Shown here piece after piece: positions 13,120 through 25,267 of a stretch of 64,000 bases of DNA. The stretch lies in the NCBI GenBank assembly GCA_022829145.1, contig CM040751.1, positions 3,599,364-3,663,363 of the forward strand. Direction: 5' to 3'. How positions within the stretch are numbered: position 1 is the first letter of the stretch; every line of letters starts with the position of its first letter. Source of the DNA: Albula goreensis (Eukaryota; Chordata; Actinopteri; Albuliformes; Albulidae). The position numbers were made by a program, and so were the translations under genes. The notes under the pieces were generated by a model. The model saw nothing but the letters and a program-made list of their open reading frames with translations. It was not told the origin of the DNA and did not search any database.

Positions 13120-13720
13120 CAGGTCTGCAGCTGTCACACGTGGTCGCACCTGCATGACCAAGCGTGAATTAGCACCAAGTGTTCCCCCGATAGTGGGAGT
13201 CTGGGAGGCAAATTAAAAAGGAATTGAGACCGCACTTGTTTCGAGAGGCCTTTTAATTCATTCAAACAGACAGACAGCCAGCACATATCCTGAGAGAAGC
13301 TCTCGTATCCATCTCTGCCCCCTCCCCCAAAAAAAAAAAAAAAAACACTAGAAACGTCTACTTCGCTCTCCCGTGCCAGCTTGCCACCAAAAACTTGCAA
13401 GCCCGTCTAATTTCGGGGCTCAGTGAGCCGGGGCCGGCAGCTGCGGACGAAGGCATATGCGCTTCGCTTGCATGTTGATTCGATGACACAACAAAACAGT
13501 CAAATTAGTAGGAGAAACATTGCCGCTTACATTGCCTTCAATCATCGAGCTAAAGATCCCTCTCAGCGTTCAAAGGTTTTCCTCCTGTGGCGAAACAATC
13601 CTGACACATGAAATCGAATGCGAAAAACAAAGTTGGGAGATCACAGAGAGAGAGAGATGCTGTGGTGAAAGAGGGAAAATTAAAAAAGGGCTGCAGAGAA
13701 ATAAACGGGAACGATAATGG
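13120..13720. other. Possible conserved noncoding element
   Basis: This is a long block of complex sequence with local CpG enrichment at about 13360-13460, a short poly(A) run at 13329-13345 and no recognisable ORF. Its texture suggests constraint, but this is untested. Confidence 0.3.
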
Positions 13721-13912
13721 CACCGTATGACGTTAAACAGTGGCAATCCAAATCTGTCACTGGAGCATATTTCAGCTCCCGCTTGACAAAATCAATAAAG
13801 TGCGCACTTCATCAAACATGTTGTACCCTTTCTATTCACTCATATGTGATTCTTCACTGTCTCCATCATTGTAAATATACATCTTCTTATTATCTGCGAC
13901 CAGCAGCTCTAT

Positions 13913-14098
13913 AGGTCTGTTGGTTGGTCGGTCGGTCCACAAAAATTTTCCCGCCCTTTGGTAGCCACAGTTTTCGCCGGAGGAGGCTGAAATTTGGCAT
14001 GGAGGTCAAGTGTATGTGTGTGTGCCTGTGTGTGTGAAGGTGTGTGTTTCTGTTCATCCCAATTGGCTAAAAAGGGGTGTGGCAGTGGGAGTGGCCTG
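13913..14098 (+). repeat. Inverted repeat pair, left copy
   Basis: It begins with a GGTTGGT-rich segment and ends with a roughly 58-bp segment at 14041-14098 containing GGGTGTGGCAGTGGGAGTGG. An inverted copy of both parts lies at 15277-15351, where the middle of about 105 bp is missing. The family is not recognised; it is likely a mobile-element fragment. Confidence 0.7.
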
Positions 14099-14790
14099 CT
14101 CATAGCTATTGCATGCTAATTCGCATTTGTTTTATATGCACAAGCACAATTCTACTATTGATACAATTTTCAATGCAATTTTCACAGACATAGAATTAGC
14201 AGGTTTTAGGCCAGGCTAAATTCTGCCACAAAAATCCTGAAGGGCTTGAGCAAGGAGATGGAAGAGAGGCCAAAGGTCAAACGACTTCTGTGTGTTCTGT
14301 GTTTCCTTTGACATAATAATACAGATAATTATTTTTATATATTAATAAAATATTATCTAATAATGTAACAGATGACTGAATGTTTAGTGTTACATCCAAA
14401 CCTGTACTTTCCTAAAACATTTTCTGAATAAATGACGTGATGATTGGCTGAGTATGTTAGGGAAGTGTAGTCCTTCAAAAGAACATTCAGGATGACAAAA
14501 ACAGAACTGAATTAGCATTCGCATCTCCCAAAATGATATGCAGCACTCCAAAATCTTCTAATGTTCTCAAAACCTATTGTGCTTTTGGTTTCTACTTTCA
14601 GAGCAGTGTTTTTCCTTGAATGTAGAGCAATCAGTGTTTTGTCTTGATCTCTGAAATGGAGGCTTCTTCTTATGTTTGAAGTGAATCATTTGTGAAGGTT
14701 CCAGGTAAGCGCTGAATGAGCTAACGAAAAAAAACAAAAAGATGAGGAATTACATAAGATCCTTGAAGAATCCCTTTGCAAAGATTGTGT
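14099..14790. other. AT-rich intronic DNA, nothing recognised
   Basis: It lies inside the inverted pair 13913-15351. An ATATTAATA-rich patch occurs near 14325-14365. Confidence 0.4.
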
Positions 14791-14842
14791 CTGGCTAACA
14801 GTAAACACCATATCTGGCGTTTACTGTTAGCCAGATATAGTG
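14791..14842. repeat. Interleaved inverted repeats (pseudoknot-like order)
   Basis: Arm A (14791-14806) is a perfect 16-bp reverse complement of A' (14819-14834). Arm B (14806-14817) pairs with B' (14831-14842) with one mismatch. The order A-B-A'-B' means the two helices cross. A further partial copy of the A' motif (TTACTGTTAGC) follows at 14861-14871. Confidence 0.8.
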
Positions 14843-15276
14843 TTAACCTTTACTTTACAGTTACTGTTAGCTAACGAACGTTGATATAGGTACAGTTGTT
14901 TTAAATGAGACTTAGTTGTGGGTTTTAATGTGATTGACAATGTAGGAGTAAGTTTGCGAAGTTGGCTGGTTTACAGGCACGGTATATTTGTGGGTGAGCC
15001 TAACACCAGTTCTCTTGTAGCTCCATCAAAGGCTTGTTTGATTGATAGGCAGGGCTTTCATTTATGAAGTGCGGTAGGTCAGGTAACGAGCTCTCATGGC
15101 TCTCACAGAAAATATTAATCATTGTTTATGTAGTCAGTGCATTTGGGCAAATTAATAACACTAATAGTCAACGTATTTTAGAAGTGAGAAAGATTTTCAT
15201 TGTACATGACATACATCCACACTATTCTGTATCAGAAATTCATTTCAAACAAGCGTGAATTCACAATACCTGCCAC
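14843..15276. other. Intronic DNA, nothing recognised
   Basis: Between the crossed inverted repeats and the right arm of the inverted pair I see only unique AT-rich sequence. Confidence 0.4.
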
Positions 15277-15351
15277 CAGGCCACTCCCACTGCCACACCC
15301 CCTTTTAGCCAATCGGTATGAACAGAAACACACACAACCAACCAACCGACA
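15277..15351 (-). repeat. Inverted repeat pair, right copy
   Basis: This is the reverse complement of 14041-14098 at clearly recognisable identity, joined directly to CCAACCAACCGAC, which matches the start of the left copy at about 13920. Confidence 0.7.
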
Positions 15352-15539
15352 GCTAAAAATACTGGCATTATATATAATGTCAAACTTTTACAAGCTGTAC
15401 AACTTGAAATGGGTGCATTTTTATACTTTTCAAAAGGTCACTACTTTACCTCTGAGAAAACGTGGCTGGTATTTGTATTTTTTCTGTCAAGCTGCATCGC
15501 ACACAAACAAACACACAAGCAAAAACAAGGACCTGCAGT

Positions 15540-16320
15540 CCGAGCTGCTGTGATGGAGCCGGATGGAAAATTAGTTACATTACGTCTGTTCGGCTCCACA
15601 CCGAAATGAGCTGTGAAGCTCGAACTGTCAGCCGACGTCTGGTCATGGCTGAGCGCGGCCCCCGCGTGACGTCCAACTTCCGCCGGGCTGTCACAACCAC
15701 CAACTGTCAGCGTTCCATCCTCTCGTGCGGACCCGCCGCTTCATATAAGCACGCGTTCACTACCTACAAATGCTACAGACAAATAAATAAATAAATGAAA
15801 CGAACGCTAGCCTTGGCTTTCCAGCAGACTCGCCGATCACCTGCGGTTGTTTGTGTGTTGTGTGGTGCCTATGAGCCTGCTCCCCTGCTACTCTACCTGC
15901 TCGGTTGGACGTCTCCTTGTGGCTATGGGACAGTGTCATTTACAGGCCATCTGTCATGTCAGCTTCACGGAAAAACGATTGAGCGGCATCATGCGCCAAG
16001 AGGTGCTTTTCATGCTACCGCTCTCACGGCCCAGTTTCTCAGTGTAGAAAATTAGCGCCTGCTGTTGCACTGATGGGCCGTCGTGAGACAGGCCCACATA
16101 GCTGCCTGTGTACGGCGGCAGGTATCTCTGTGATCGACGGGCAGCGCCCAGGGAATGGGGAAAAACCGCACCTGATGTGCTCCGCTGAGACACCGTCCCT
16201 TTGATCAAGAATCCGAAACGAAGCAGCGGGAAGGATCAGCTCGCGAGGCTGTAATCTGAGCATCGGCGCCCGAGGAATGGCGTACTTTATTCGGCGGGAG
16301 TCGCTTCAGCCGTCTTAAAC
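15540..16320. promoter_or_regulatory. CpG-rich patch in lsamp intron 1
   Basis: CpG dinucleotides are far denser here than in the AT-rich flanks (for example 15650-15735 and 16040-16300). CATATAAG at 15742-15749 resembles a TATA box. Frames open on both strands, but I recognise none of the products. It may be an alternative promoter, an orphan CpG island or an enhancer. Confidence 0.5.
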
Positions 16321-16411
16321 TCAAGCGACGGCCTTAGCGATTTCATACATGCATACCATGACACTAACAAAAATGTGGAGTCTGCCAAAGACAAAAAAGC
16401 CTGCTAAACCC

Positions 16412-16414
<3 letters not shown>

Positions 16415-16448
<34 letters not shown>
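16415..16448. repeat. (CA)n microsatellite
   Basis: Seventeen CA units without interruption. Confidence 0.95.
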
Positions 16449-16451
<3 letters not shown>

Positions 16452-19109
16452 CCTCATAATCGATATACTGGAGCACACAGCTTCCAAATCGTGGACACAA
16501 ATAATGGTTTGGACTGCTGATGACACCCAGCCCATAGAAAAACACAACCGCAAATTGATATTTGAAAAGAAGAAAAAGCCAAATTGTCAGAAAGCTGACA
16601 AATTACCCCGGGAACAATGAGAGTGGCTGAGATGTTAATACTTAATATAAGCGATTGTCAATTGTCACAGTAGCTCAGTCACATCATACAACACCCTTTA
16701 GGCTGCAACCGCTCGCAGAGAATGTGGCAAAGCAATTAAAAAGTAAAACGCTGCGAGAGACAAAACTTGCTACGGCTACAAAATAACCCTGAGACTCAAG
16801 AGCAATGCATCATGAATGAAGAGTTTATCTCTGGAGGCATGGGATGAAGAACGAGTTGAGTAGTCTTGATCTGGGTACTTAAAATGCTGTCTTTGATGCC
16901 TGCATTCAGCCCCTCAAAATCCCTTTTTTTGCTGTCATGTGGAAAACAAGAATTTGATGATGTAAAGGATATGGTGTGAAGAACCGTGCATAAACAAAAC
17001 AATACATCATGTGGTCGCTGGGAGGAGGCTATATCAGGTGGGTTGTCAAACGTTGATACACAGTTTTTTAGAAATCCGTGCGTGTGGGGACAGCTCTGTG
17101 TATGTGTGTTAAGCCAAGCAAGAGAGACAAGTCAAAGTACCTTTATGTTTCCATTTATTCAGATAGCCCTCCGCAGCTATTCAATGAGCCTACAAATGCT
17201 GAATGGAACCAGCAGACCCTACCAAAAAAAAAAAAAAAAAAAAAACGACATAACACAAAGACAGGCACTATGAAAATAATGTACGAAAAGACAAATGAAA
17301 AACAACAATTAAATATTCAAATGGTTTTGGAATATTGTACGAATCTATCTGAAAATGTTTTCTGAGAGCCACTGTTGACTGAAAAAAAACACTTTTAGTA
17401 CAAGTATTTTTTTTTCATTTAAGTAGCACTTCCCTGCTTTCCTTTAATATTACATATAGAAGAGCCTGCCAAGACTGTCCTCCAGTCCTACAGCTTTAGC
17501 CCAAACCCACACTTGTTTGCAGAGATTAAACAGCTCTCACACTCACACTGAACCTAAGCAGTCTTTGAAGGAGGAAAGCTGAGAGCCGAGGCGTCCGAAG
17601 GGAGAGTTTCTCTTTGCTGCAGTGCAGGAGTAGTTTCTGAGCTTCACGGTTACGGTGATTACCTTATCTTCGCAATTGTTTTATATGACACTCTAGTTGA
17701 CTGACCTGTAATTCCAATTAACAAGCGGTTTTCCAAAGATGCTAACTGAAAACAATGGTTAGCTAGTGCACTTGGTATAATCTTTCTAGATGGCTATTTG
17801 GCCTAAAGCGAGTTAAATATATAATATGCTTGCTAGTTAAGTCATAGTGTAAAAAAATGAAATGTATATTTTTGCATTCATTAAGCGTAATAATACATAA
17901 TTGATACATAAGGTGATTACAAAATCTTTGAGGGGAGACACCATAAAAATGTTGAAAATGAAATGCCCTGTTTTTATCTTTGAAGAAAACTGATTAGATG
18001 GCAAATGAAAAATAGAAATGTTATCATTCGTCTTGTTCCATTCTATGCAGCACAAAAAACAGACAAACTTTGTTTGGCTGTTTTATAAGGCAGGATAAGA
18101 GGGTGCACACATCTACCTTAGTAAACAGCCAGACACTGTCCACACTGTTCATCCAGAACTATTGGAAGGTAAAACGAGACTTTGTCACATCTCTTATCTT
18201 TGGCATAATGTCCCATACTTCAGTACAAACCGAGTCCCAATCCATCACAACTCCAGAGAACAAGTCTGGACATTCTGGCCCATGCAGAACACTGGAGATG
18301 ATTAGTTGCGCGGTGTCCAGGACTGTGCCGATACCAGGGGACGCAAGAGACAGACAGACGGACAGATGATGGATGCCGCGGAACGCCAATAAATCGGCTG
18401 GCGCCCTAAAAACTTTATAATTTATTCTCCGTCGAGCCGCTTCTGCTGAGCGCTCCCAAACTAAGAGGGATGCAGCAGTGAGCGAAAGGGACGTTCCAAC
18501 GAAGGGATGAAATGTCCTTCAAAACAGCTAGAAAAACAATCAAACAGAAAACGTACTCACGATTTATAAATGCTGATCTCGCAACACTGCATAATAAAGA
18601 GTCCAAAACAGTCTGAAGCTATTCAATAATTGATTAGTTGAGTATACCTCAGGAGCTCACTATAGAGATAAAGACTATAGAAAAAAAACTTCAGCATACT
18701 TCTCTATGTTGTCTTTGGCTCTAAGGTCTTTGCAGAAGGTAATATTATAGAAAGAGTCTACTATTTGCATTGTGAGGTAAAACTTACTGTTTTATAAGTT
18801 CTATGAGACAAATCTGAGCATTCGTCTATGAGTTAAGCATTTACTTACGAGTTCTGCTAACTGAAAAACATTTCATAATACACATTTCATACTAACAAAC
18901 TTTTAATAAACTTTTATTAATCAACACAATTTTGAGCCTAATCAGCTAGCTTACAGATTACTGCTTTTTTCACACTGAGTGATGCACTCCGGCAAGGCGT
19001 ATTTACTTAATTACTTTGGAATAAATGAACAATTCCTGGGAACAAAGTTTCACAAGGATAAATCATCTCTGTTTCCGTTCTGCATTACCCTGTCGAGTTT
19101 GAAGACTGA
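16449..19109. other. Intronic DNA, no gene recognised
   Basis: It holds a 21-base poly(A)-type run at about 17223-17244 and otherwise unique sequence. The block at 18290-18480 is CpG-richer, with a homeodomain-like CAATAAAT/TTATAATTTATT cluster, and might be regulatory. Confidence 0.35.
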
Positions 19110-19362
19110 ATGGGGTGGCACGGCTCCCAAGCCTTTTCCGTGAGGAGTTAGCATGTCCTACTCGTTGGATTTTCAGTTTCCTCAGGGAAGTGGTTTGGAT
19201 TTGTGGTACGAGTGTAAGTATCTGTTTGTCTGTCTGTCTGTCTGGCATTGCAATGGAGTGCCAACCCATCCAGGGTGTCTCTCTGCCCAATATATGCTGG
19301 GATCGGCTCCAGTCCTCTGAAATCCTGGATTGGAGGAAGCAGGCATAGATAATGGATGGATT
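19110..19362 (+). mobile_element. L2/Maui-like LINE 3' tail (truncated)
   Basis: Ordered landmarks of the common fish L2-like 3' end are visible though diverged: GTGGCACGG near the start, GAGTTAGCATGTCCT, TTTCCTCAGGGAAGTGG, then CAATGGAGTGCCAACCCATC, CAGGGTGTCTC, TGCTGGGATCGGCTCCAG and the terminal ATAATGGATGGA. A GTCT tetranucleotide run (about 19219-19241) sits inside. No reverse-transcriptase ORF is present, so it is a 5'-truncated or SINE-like copy. Confidence 0.75.
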
Positions 19363-19554
19363 TTTGACTGAATGGAAACCGATACTGGTGATTGATATGG
19401 TGTTATGTACCTGCCTCACACAGATAATGAAGTATTCGATTGTTCATTATCTAGATCAATGATTTAGCTAAGGAAAACCCTGCATCGTTTCCATTCCATT
19501 TGCATTTGCTAAATACATGCAAAAGTCATTGGACCAGATTAAAACAAACCCAAT

Positions 19555-19645
19555 TAGGCGAGATTTAGCCTGGGATTCAATCAAATGCGATTGCCCTTTT
19601 GAGGGCATATATATGGTCCAATCAAAACTGACATTAGGTTACAGC
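19555..19645 (+). repeat. Dispersed repeat family copy A4
   Basis: GGATTCAATCAAATGCG is followed by CTTTTGAGGGCATATATATG and CCAATCAAAACTGACATT, matching the family core in the same order as at 6285. A related GGATTCAATCAACATTTG head alone occurs at about 20714 and 59314. Confidence 0.45.
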
Positions 19646-22600
19646 ACAATTTCCTGTGTTTATGTTATATTGTGATGGAGACAACCAAACCATGTCTTTT
19701 TCATTTTAAAATAGAACAGCGTATGCCCTACAAAGTCTGGAGTAGTACTGGAGATAAAAGTGGACTGCATCGTAATGACGCTACCGCGCCTCCTGGTAGG
19801 TACTTGAACACAAAGGGTGAGAAAGCAGTTCTCTCCATGAGCATACACGGAATGCAAACATGAAGCTGTAAGTCGGGGAAAAAGCATGGCTTGCTCCAGG
19901 TGCTTCAGCGCTGTGGGAGTGGGTCGGCCGACAGTCTGCGCTCTCTCCACCTCTGCATCTGACAGTGGTGGGCTGTCATCACAAAGAGTTTAAAATATGA
20001 ATAAGCTGTGCGAGAACCTCTTTCTGCTCCATCTTCTAAATCCGGCAGAAAAACCAAAGGCCAAAGTTCCCCTTACAGAGACTGGAAACTGCTAAGCTTA
20101 CCTGTACTTGTTTTCTGAGAGAAACAGATACAATTGTATGAAACTTCCCAGTAACCCAATACTTTGACGTAAACCGTATTGCAATTGGCTGTAATGGCAC
20201 CTATCTGCATATCATTGTGAATGGAGGGGGCGGAGTCTGTCACAAGCACACCTCCTCCACAACAATGTGAGTTAAAGAGAATAAAACGTTTCTACCTTTC
20301 TTTATGAGGAAACTGACGAACCAAAAAATGTTAGTATCAGACTGTACCCCGCACCTTCAGCGTGGAGGCGGACGAACCTCACAGCACAACCAGGGCCACT
20401 CAAGAACCAGCCACGCGGACACATTTATTTGGTTCCCTTTTGTTCACATTAATCATATATTCCCACCATGGTGTGTAAAACATCGCTCACAGCCACCTAA
20501 AACGCGACACATCATAAGATAACGAGTGCAAAGAGGATTTTACGTGTGAATAAAAGCCTGAAACGAGCAGTTAATTTCCCAGTACAACACGGTAGCACAG
20601 GATTCTATCAAATTCGGTTAACGCGCTGGTACTGGTGCCAATTTTATACACCCCAATTAAAAAATGTTCATTTGAAACAGCCACTGGCAAGAAAGAATCT
20701 AATTGAAATCTAGGTTTGGATTCAATCAACATTTGTCCTCAGTTTTGACTCTGAATAAAATTTGTGTGTTCATTTTTTTTTTTTTCAGGGAGACCATAAT
20801 TTAAAATATATATTTATGTGATGGCTGAACTCTCTGAACTCCCCAAACTGTTTGCGAGGGGAAAAGATAACCGTTGAACATAATTACGAGTCAAAGGGTC
20901 GGAGAATAGTGGATTTAGAGAAGGCCAGAGTCTAATGCAAATTTTTAGAGAATAGCTCGTGAACCGGTATCTCCCCTTCCCCGCCCACACTCCCAACAAA
21001 TTCAAAGCCAGTAAACCGTTTGGAAAATGAGCATACCTTTTGACTCAGCCTGAAATAGGTTAAACAGCAAATCAGTGGACTATCAAGATATCATTACATA
21101 CACTGTTTTATTTCCCCTATCAATCCTGAAGTATGGAATCCACGCTGCGATTTTACAAAATACAGGAAGGCTAGATGATGATAAAGAATGTTGGGGAAAT
21201 ATATTACCTTTTGGACTATTATTCTATGAATTTAACTTCCCTCTGTCAAGGCACAAATTAGATCCCAGCTGATTTGAGAATGAAGCAAATCAGCAAAATT
21301 CTGAGCACAAGCACACTATGCATGGGGATTCATTCCAATCTGGCAACCAGTATCGTTGGAACAAGGGAGCAGAGCTAAAGGTAAAAATACAGCCGGTGAA
21401 TTATATCTCTCTCAACCACTTGCACCACACCACCCCTTAGGTTGAAGAGGTTTATGGTGGAAATCTATTTTTGAGTATACTGCAGAGGGTCATTTCAGTA
21501 ATTAATGGTTCAATAAAACAATAAAATCTAGCTCTTAAGACCCTAAACCCTATCCTCTATGCCCTATGTCCATGCCTTCCTTAAATAACTTTGCAGAAAC
21601 AGTGCGCAGCCCTGATATATAATATGAGTGACCACATGTGCGGGATTGTGGCTTAAGTGGTTTGGATTAAGCTTGACTTAGACCATGGGGGTTGATTTAT
21701 GTATTCCCCACCTTATAATGCACATTTCACGTTTGGAATAACTGCCTGTTTTGATTCGTAGAATTACCTAAGGCAAACGTAACACAATTCAGACATCTGT
21801 GCTGACTAAGCAACGTTTTCTAAGGGAAATGTTCAGCGTTAATTTAACTATAACAGAATTTTAATGAATTCAAAATGGATAAAATGTACTCTGATATAAT
21901 AAAATATACCCCATCAGATCTAATTTAACATTTTCCATCTTATTCTGTATAAAGGAACTGAAGCTGTTTTGCACTTCGGGACCTGTTGCAGTATGAATTA
22001 TTTAGGCTGTGGATATAATTTATCATTGGGGACATCTGAGATGGCAAAAATGTACAGTATTTTTATTGGAAACGGATGAGTACAGAGTAAGTTTGCAGCC
22101 TAGCTACTTAATGAAGAAACCGTTGTAAAAATAACAACATTCATTATGGATGGGGGGGCGAAATGTTGATCTCAAGATTCTATTTGTTTCTTGATGTGGG
22201 TTTCGCAATACCATTAGGCCAAAATCTGATATATGAGTTTCTATGAAACATATGAGTTTATAGGAAACACCATATGACAACAAAGTATAATATGCAATAT
22301 TATGCCATTATTCCTTTCAGCAATGTTTTTCTTGCAATGGGTAAACTTTAAAGAACAACATAGCAATGTAGCTTATTTTTACAGTGCAATTAAAATGAAA
22401 CGGTAATAAAACTAGCCCTGCCAAGATGAACAACTTTCGCTATGAATTTGTAATACTTAGTGTGTTAATAAAACAATTATGAAATGATTTATCATGATGT
22501 AATATGCAGGCTTTGGTCCAAAGAATTAGCCATGTCAAGCGCCACAATGCAAAATTAGCCATGTCAACTGATTTAGCAACACACAGGGGAGAAAATAAAA

Positions 22601-22850
22601 ACAAAAAAGATGTTTTTGAATATTTCAGTTAAATTAGCGGATTTTAATGTGTAATTCACTCAATGCTATAGACTTTGCTAAAACAGATGAGTCCACTTCC
22701 AGGTTTGGCGGACAGTAAAAACAGTCTGGCCAAACCCCTTGCTTGCACAAACACACAACACCTAAGCACATCCACACCTGGCTAGGTGAGATGGAGAATG
22801 AGAAAGACCTCTAGACAGAAAATAAACTTTTAAAATATTGCCTGATAGCT
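19646..22850. other. Intronic DNA, no gene recognised
   Basis: Mostly unique AT-rich sequence. A poly(T) run lies at 20775-20785, and a partial GGATTCAATCAACATTTG repeat head at about 20714. No host exon is evident. Confidence 0.4.
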
Positions 22851-23390
22851 CTAAACAAAGTAGTCTGCAGTTTTTACAGCCTCTTGTGTACAGTCTGAAA
22901 GTCCGGGAACATCAAAATTTCCGTTCATCATACTATCAAGACTAAGATCTACTTTTTGAAGCAAGGCGATCACTTTATGTGCCAGAAGCAAGATGTTTAT
23001 ATCCTTCCATTTTGTTGATGTGTTCAATATGGTCGACCTGTCGAAAACTTCAACCAGGTACAACATTTCTGCTTACCACAGAGGGTCGTCAATTTGTTTC
23101 GTTAGCTCAGATTGAGCACAGCTGAAGGGGGTTCACCCTTCATACAAGTCATGCAGCACTCTCACTCTCTCTTCTCTGAGAGCCAGTGCACCTCTGTATG
23201 AGAAACAGAGCTATGGCAGATTAGGCTACACTGCAGCTCACATCTTGACACATCTTCCAGTCCCACAACGCACTCTGTCGCATTTTTTCCATCGCACAAT
23301 ATAGTAGTAAGTCGAATCATCACATGCCTAGCCTTCATTTTTATTGCATAACTGCGATAATTAAGTGTTGAAAGATTTGCCACCTGGTCC
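22850..23390 (-). pseudogene. Degenerate hAT-type transposase fragment (ZBED5/GTF2IRD2-like class)
   Basis: I do not see an intact gene. Reading the minus strand from about 23383 down, one frame ends HSSVSHTEVHWLSEKRE, which resembles the LLHTEVRWLS motif of hAT-derived transposases. After stops, a second segment reads QIDDPLW, then AEMLYLVEVFDRSTILNTS, and continues with KDINILLLAHKVIALLQKVD, the pattern of the following helical region (LAYLADIF..LN..LQGK..NI). At least two in-frame stops separate the parts, and neither the BED zinc finger nor the C-terminal dimerisation region was found, so it is a dead internal fragment. The family call is from recalled motifs. Confidence 0.6.
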
Positions 23391-25243
23391 CAGGGGTACT
23401 GCTTCGTTACTGCGAGCCAGTTTCAGAATAGACCTGCTTCATCAAACCCCCTTTCCTGGAAACAAAACTTAACCACCGCTAAATTAAAAAAATGCTACGC
23501 TAACATAAATGCTGAGTTTTATTACGCTTTATGATACAAACTAAAATGTTTTACTGCAAAAATGTATATATGTATCCAGATGCAAAGCCACAAAATTATC
23601 ATCACTGTAAATATGCGAATAATAATGCAGACTGTCTCTTTGGCAATCTAAATAGCTTATTAGAGCACTGGCTTTAAAAATGGAATGAGAATAATTCAAC
23701 CTCAACCTCCTTGACGGGAAAAAAAATTTAAAGTGTATCTAACTATGCAACCAATGGCTGGATTCAGCTGACATTCGTCTTTGACTTGGTGTTCCATGTA
23801 AATCCATTAGTGACTAAAAAAATGTGAGGTTTTCCATTAAAAGCATGAGTCAGGCATGTTAAGTCATCATACATGTGTCTCGAATGACACTGGTCTTTCA
23901 AATTCAGCTAGCTAACATCAATATTTTGTGTTTTGGTGACAAGAATGACAAATAATGATTTGTACATTCTGCCAGCTCTGCTTTCAACAGTTCCTATATG
24001 TAACCTCACAATATTTTAACAGGGCATTCAGACACAACACAGATTTAAAAAAATGTACTTATTTTTTTTTGTAACTGTGTTTTACTCAATTCATATCCAG
24101 ATGAAGATGACTAATTCAATAATAAACTAGTATTGCACATACATACAAATGAAAATCCAGGCAAACTCAGTGTCTAGACAATTGCCACAAACACCCTAAT
24201 GTACCACTATTGAGTCTGCAACAGTAACAATTAGCTAAAATGTATACGAACAACCACTGTGGATAAATGAAAAGAGATATAGGCTGCCAATACAGGCACT
24301 AATGGTTGGAAAGATACCCACACGTTCCCATGCGAATTTCCATGGAAAACAGCCCGGCATTGCTGTGCAACTAGACAGTTGATAAACCTTTCTTTTGGCT
24401 CCAAGTCAAAGTCAGCTATGAATAGCTTAACATAAAGTACCTGCACATATCAAGCAGCAACATAAATCATAATATTATAGAATCTGGCGATATGCTTTGT
24501 TTAACATACCTCTTGAAATAGTGTTGAAAACTCTTGATTTAATGATACCTGAGTTTTAAATGTGCTACTAATCATATTAAGAACAGTAAGGGTTTAATTG
24601 CATCTTCATTTGTTGAAACAACACATAGTAATGCAGGCTGTGTTCTTCTCACCTTATTCAGATTTCATTACCGTTAAGAAATCCCAGAATGCACTGCTTT
24701 GCCATTCCTTCACTGCCTGAATTGTAGCTATCTACATTTTCACAGCACTTAGTCTTGATCACTTAAGCATATAAACAGAAATAAAAAGGATTGTGTCTGG
24801 GTACACACTGTCTACTTGGTGTATCTGGCTGTTTAAAATTTTCAAGGAATGAAAAGTTTAGTGGTAAAGCAGCTTTGGGCTTTGAATTCTAATCAACAAA
24901 TGTCCACAATGCATTGCAAAAGATATGGTTAGTGACTGGACCAAAGACAAGGGCTTCCGAGCTAAATGAACTGATTGTGTTTTTCTTCTCTTATCTGAGG
25001 AATAACACTCTTCTCTCTAAGCTCTGTGCTGGGTTAGTCCAGTGCAGTGCTAACGAGGAAAGGGGACACAACCATTTGCACCCAAAAAAAAGTCTGATTC
25101 TTTTTTTTTTTTTTTTTTTTGCATTATATGAAATATCTCATTTTGATGAAGAAACAAAAGGCTGAAATGTTGCATTCAACTAAACATATTTTGAAGGCTT
25201 ATATGGAGATGCCAGCTAAGTGCCAATGCAAAGAATATTTATT
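23391..25243. other. Intronic DNA, no gene recognised
   Basis: A GGCTGGATTCAGCTGACATT segment at about 23755 resembles the GGATTCAATCAACAT repeat head. A poly(T) run lies at 25101-25120. No coding exon was recognised, including the open frame at 24231-24446 on the minus strand. Confidence 0.4.
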
Positions 25244-25267
25244 TGTGTGTGTGTGTGTGTGTGTGTG
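25244..25267. repeat. (GT)n microsatellite
   Basis: Short uninterrupted GT run followed by a G tract. Confidence 0.9.

Noticed and set aside
15954-16208. Minus-strand frame in the CpG patch reading ...RYLPPYTGSYVGLSHDGPS
   Set aside because: It looks protein-like but matches no family I know. An AG acceptor candidate exists just before it, but no good donor was found after it.
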